64,000 nucleotides of DNA from Chryseobacterium sp. 3008163 (GTDB lineage: Bacteria > Bacteroidota > Bacteroidia > Flavobacteriales > Weeksellaceae), in contig NZ_CP033070.1 in the NCBI RefSeq assembly GCF_003669035.1, positions 868,001 through 932,000 on the forward strand, in the 5' to 3' direction. The position numbers and the translations under genes are program-made. Position 1 is the first letter of the stretch, and each line of letters opens with the position of its first letter. Below are positions 63,014 to 64,000 of this stretch, in pieces. A model generated the notes under the pieces. The model was not told the DNA's origin. It searched no databases and saw only the letters and a program-made list of their open reading frames with translations.

Positions 63014-63655
63014 TTAGTCTATCAATACAGCTGAAGTATAAAGACAATACAATTCCCAACCTAAAGTTTCATATAGTGATTTGCCTTCTTCTGTTGCCAC
63101 CAAAAAATTTTTGAAAACTCCTTTTGATAAAGCAATATTCTCTAATTCTTTCATCAAAAAAGTTGCAAGACCTTTTCTTTTATGGTTATTTTCAGTTTTT
63201 ATTCTGTCGTAAACTGCTAAATCAGCCACAATAATAACCCGACCTTCTGAGGCTAGTTCATCATTTTTCGTAACAATTCTAACAATTACAGTTGAGTTAT
63301 AATTTTCAAACTCTAATTTATACTCCTTATCTAATTGGGTACTTAAAATATCCATTTTATGAAAACAACACATCATATAACCTTGGGGTTGAATTTTCCA
63401 TTTATCTGAAACTTTGCCCTCAATTTCCTTTGTTGAAGCACAGACCTTTAGAAAAACCCATGGCTCATCAATTTCTTTTGATAATTGGATAAAATCTTCG
63501 TTAAGTTCTGTAAAAACATAACGGCTTTTCTGATTTTCGAAACCAACATCAACTTTAAAGCCTGACTTGTACTGCATTGGTAACGATAATTTTCTAGACA
63601 AAGACCAGGCTGTAAGCCATTTCGCAATGATATCTTTAGAAATCGGATTTCCCAT
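63014..63655 (-). CDS. GNAT-family acetyltransferase
   Basis: 213 residues. The C-terminal half has the GNAT acetyl-CoA region (VIIVADLAVYDRIKTENNHK then RKGLATFLMKELENIALSKG and TEEGKSLYETLGWELY). The N-terminal half is less conserved. Cytoplasmic; substrate unknown. It stands alone on the minus strand with ~170 nt to the hydrolase and ~250 nt to the next gene. The latter gap holds nothing recognisable. Confidence 0.78.
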   Translation of the reverse strand: MGNPISKDIIAKWLTAWSLSRKLSLPMQYKSGFKVDVGFENQKSRYVFTELNEDFIQLSKEIDEPWVFLKVCASTKEIEGKVSDKWKIQPQGYMMCCFHKMDILSTQLDKEYKLEFENYNSTVIVRIVTKNDELASEGRVIIVADLAVYDRIKTENNHKRKGLATFLMKELENIALSKGVFKNFLVATEEGKSLYETLGWELYCLYTSAVLID

Positions 63656-63907
63656 TTAAAATAAAAATTAAAAAAGCTAAAATATAAAAACTTCCGACAA
63701 CAAGGATAACCGTTTCACAACTCTCATTTCAGAATAATTCTCAAAATAATTTATAAAAAAACAACCTCTTTTAAAGTGATTTAAGAAAACTTCAACCGCA
63801 AACCATTAAGCCAGTTTAGTAAATATTACAAATCAATTCCATAATTCCACAATAATTATTCTCAGTATTGTCGCCAATTTTGTATTGCAAATAAAGCAAT
63901 AGAAATT

Positions 63908-64000
63908 ATGGCTACAAATAACAATAGAGAAACCGTTTACATTCCTTTAGAAGATGTAGAAAGCGAACATTGTGCATTAATCGTTGAAAAAGGATTGGCA
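63908..64000 (+). CDS. Start of a small metal-binding (HMA-like?) protein, cut by window edge
   Basis: Thirty-one codons from the ATG at 63908-63910: MATNNNRETVYIPLEDVESE then HCALIVEKGLA. The VESEHCALIVEKGLA segment resembles the metal-loop helix of HMA-type domains (xxCxxxVEKGL) with a His-Cys in place of CxxC. The family call is tentative because most of the gene lies outside the window. Confidence 0.45.
   Translation, partial: MATNNNRETVYIPLEDVESEHCALIVEKGLA

Overview
The window looks like chromosome of a Bacteroidota member, most likely a Flavobacteriales/Weeksellaceae organism of the Chryseobacterium type. The DNA is AT-rich, TAnnTTTG-type -7 promoter boxes are present, there is a type IX secretion (T9SS) sorting domain, and the family mix is typical (hybrid kinases, serine hydrolases, SpvB/RHS giants, AraC regulators with membrane or HMA-like front ends). 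No rRNA, tRNA or CRISPR was seen.

Layout: 1-1 kb, an NmrA-like gene (cut by the window edge) with a Crp/Fnr regulator. 2.3-13.3 kb, a minus-strand block holding three pilin-like secreted subunits, a PapD-like chaperone, a large outer-membrane usher-like protein, a long adhesin-like subunit, then a hybrid kinase, a small kinase and a LuxR-type response regulator; this reads as a chaperone-usher-like surface fibre with its own signalling genes. 14.1-18.0 kb, a 1301-residue hybrid kinase. 18.9-20.5 kb, a serine recombinase. 20.9-29.1 kb, a plus-strand redox island: tyrosinase, DUF2182 membrane protein, c-type cytochrome lipoprotein, a catalase-like domain fused to a LodA-like tryptophylquinone oxidase, and a LodB-like flavoprotein. 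31.6-33.5 kb, the K+ transporter Kup. 33.8-51.5 kb, a polymorphic toxin locus: a T9SS-sorted protein, a roughly 3,400-codon SpvB/RHS toxin with an immunity lipoprotein, then displaced RHS C-terminal toxin/immunity cassettes separated by palindromes. 52-53.3 kb, a decayed second recombinase. 53.4-62.8 kb, four serine hydrolases (beta-lactamase/PBP fold), a DUF1266 gene and two AraC regulators. The end holds a GNAT gene and the start of a small metal-binding-like gene.

Three themes cross gene boundaries. (1) Four same-orientation copies of a ~70-nt sequence (about 1.8, 18.6, 29.3 and 52.2 kb), each followed by a hairpin of different sequence; three lie just 3' of a serine recombinase or its remnant, so the redox island (18.6-29.3) and the toxin region (29.3-52.2) are bracketed by direct repeats. 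(2) Many genes are broken by what look like single-base losses, often in A/T homopolymers (recombinase, RHS giant, one hydrolase, usher start). Uncorrected sequencing indels are as likely as real decay. (3) The RHS tip is a reservoir of alternative toxins (DUF4347-like, lysozyme/transglycosylase-like, barnase/RNase N1-like, one unrecognised), each paired with an immunity candidate.

The best candidate for a little-described system is the redox island. A hydrogen-peroxide-producing quinoprotein oxidase appears to be fused to a catalase-like haem domain and set beside a tyrosinase and a cytochrome.
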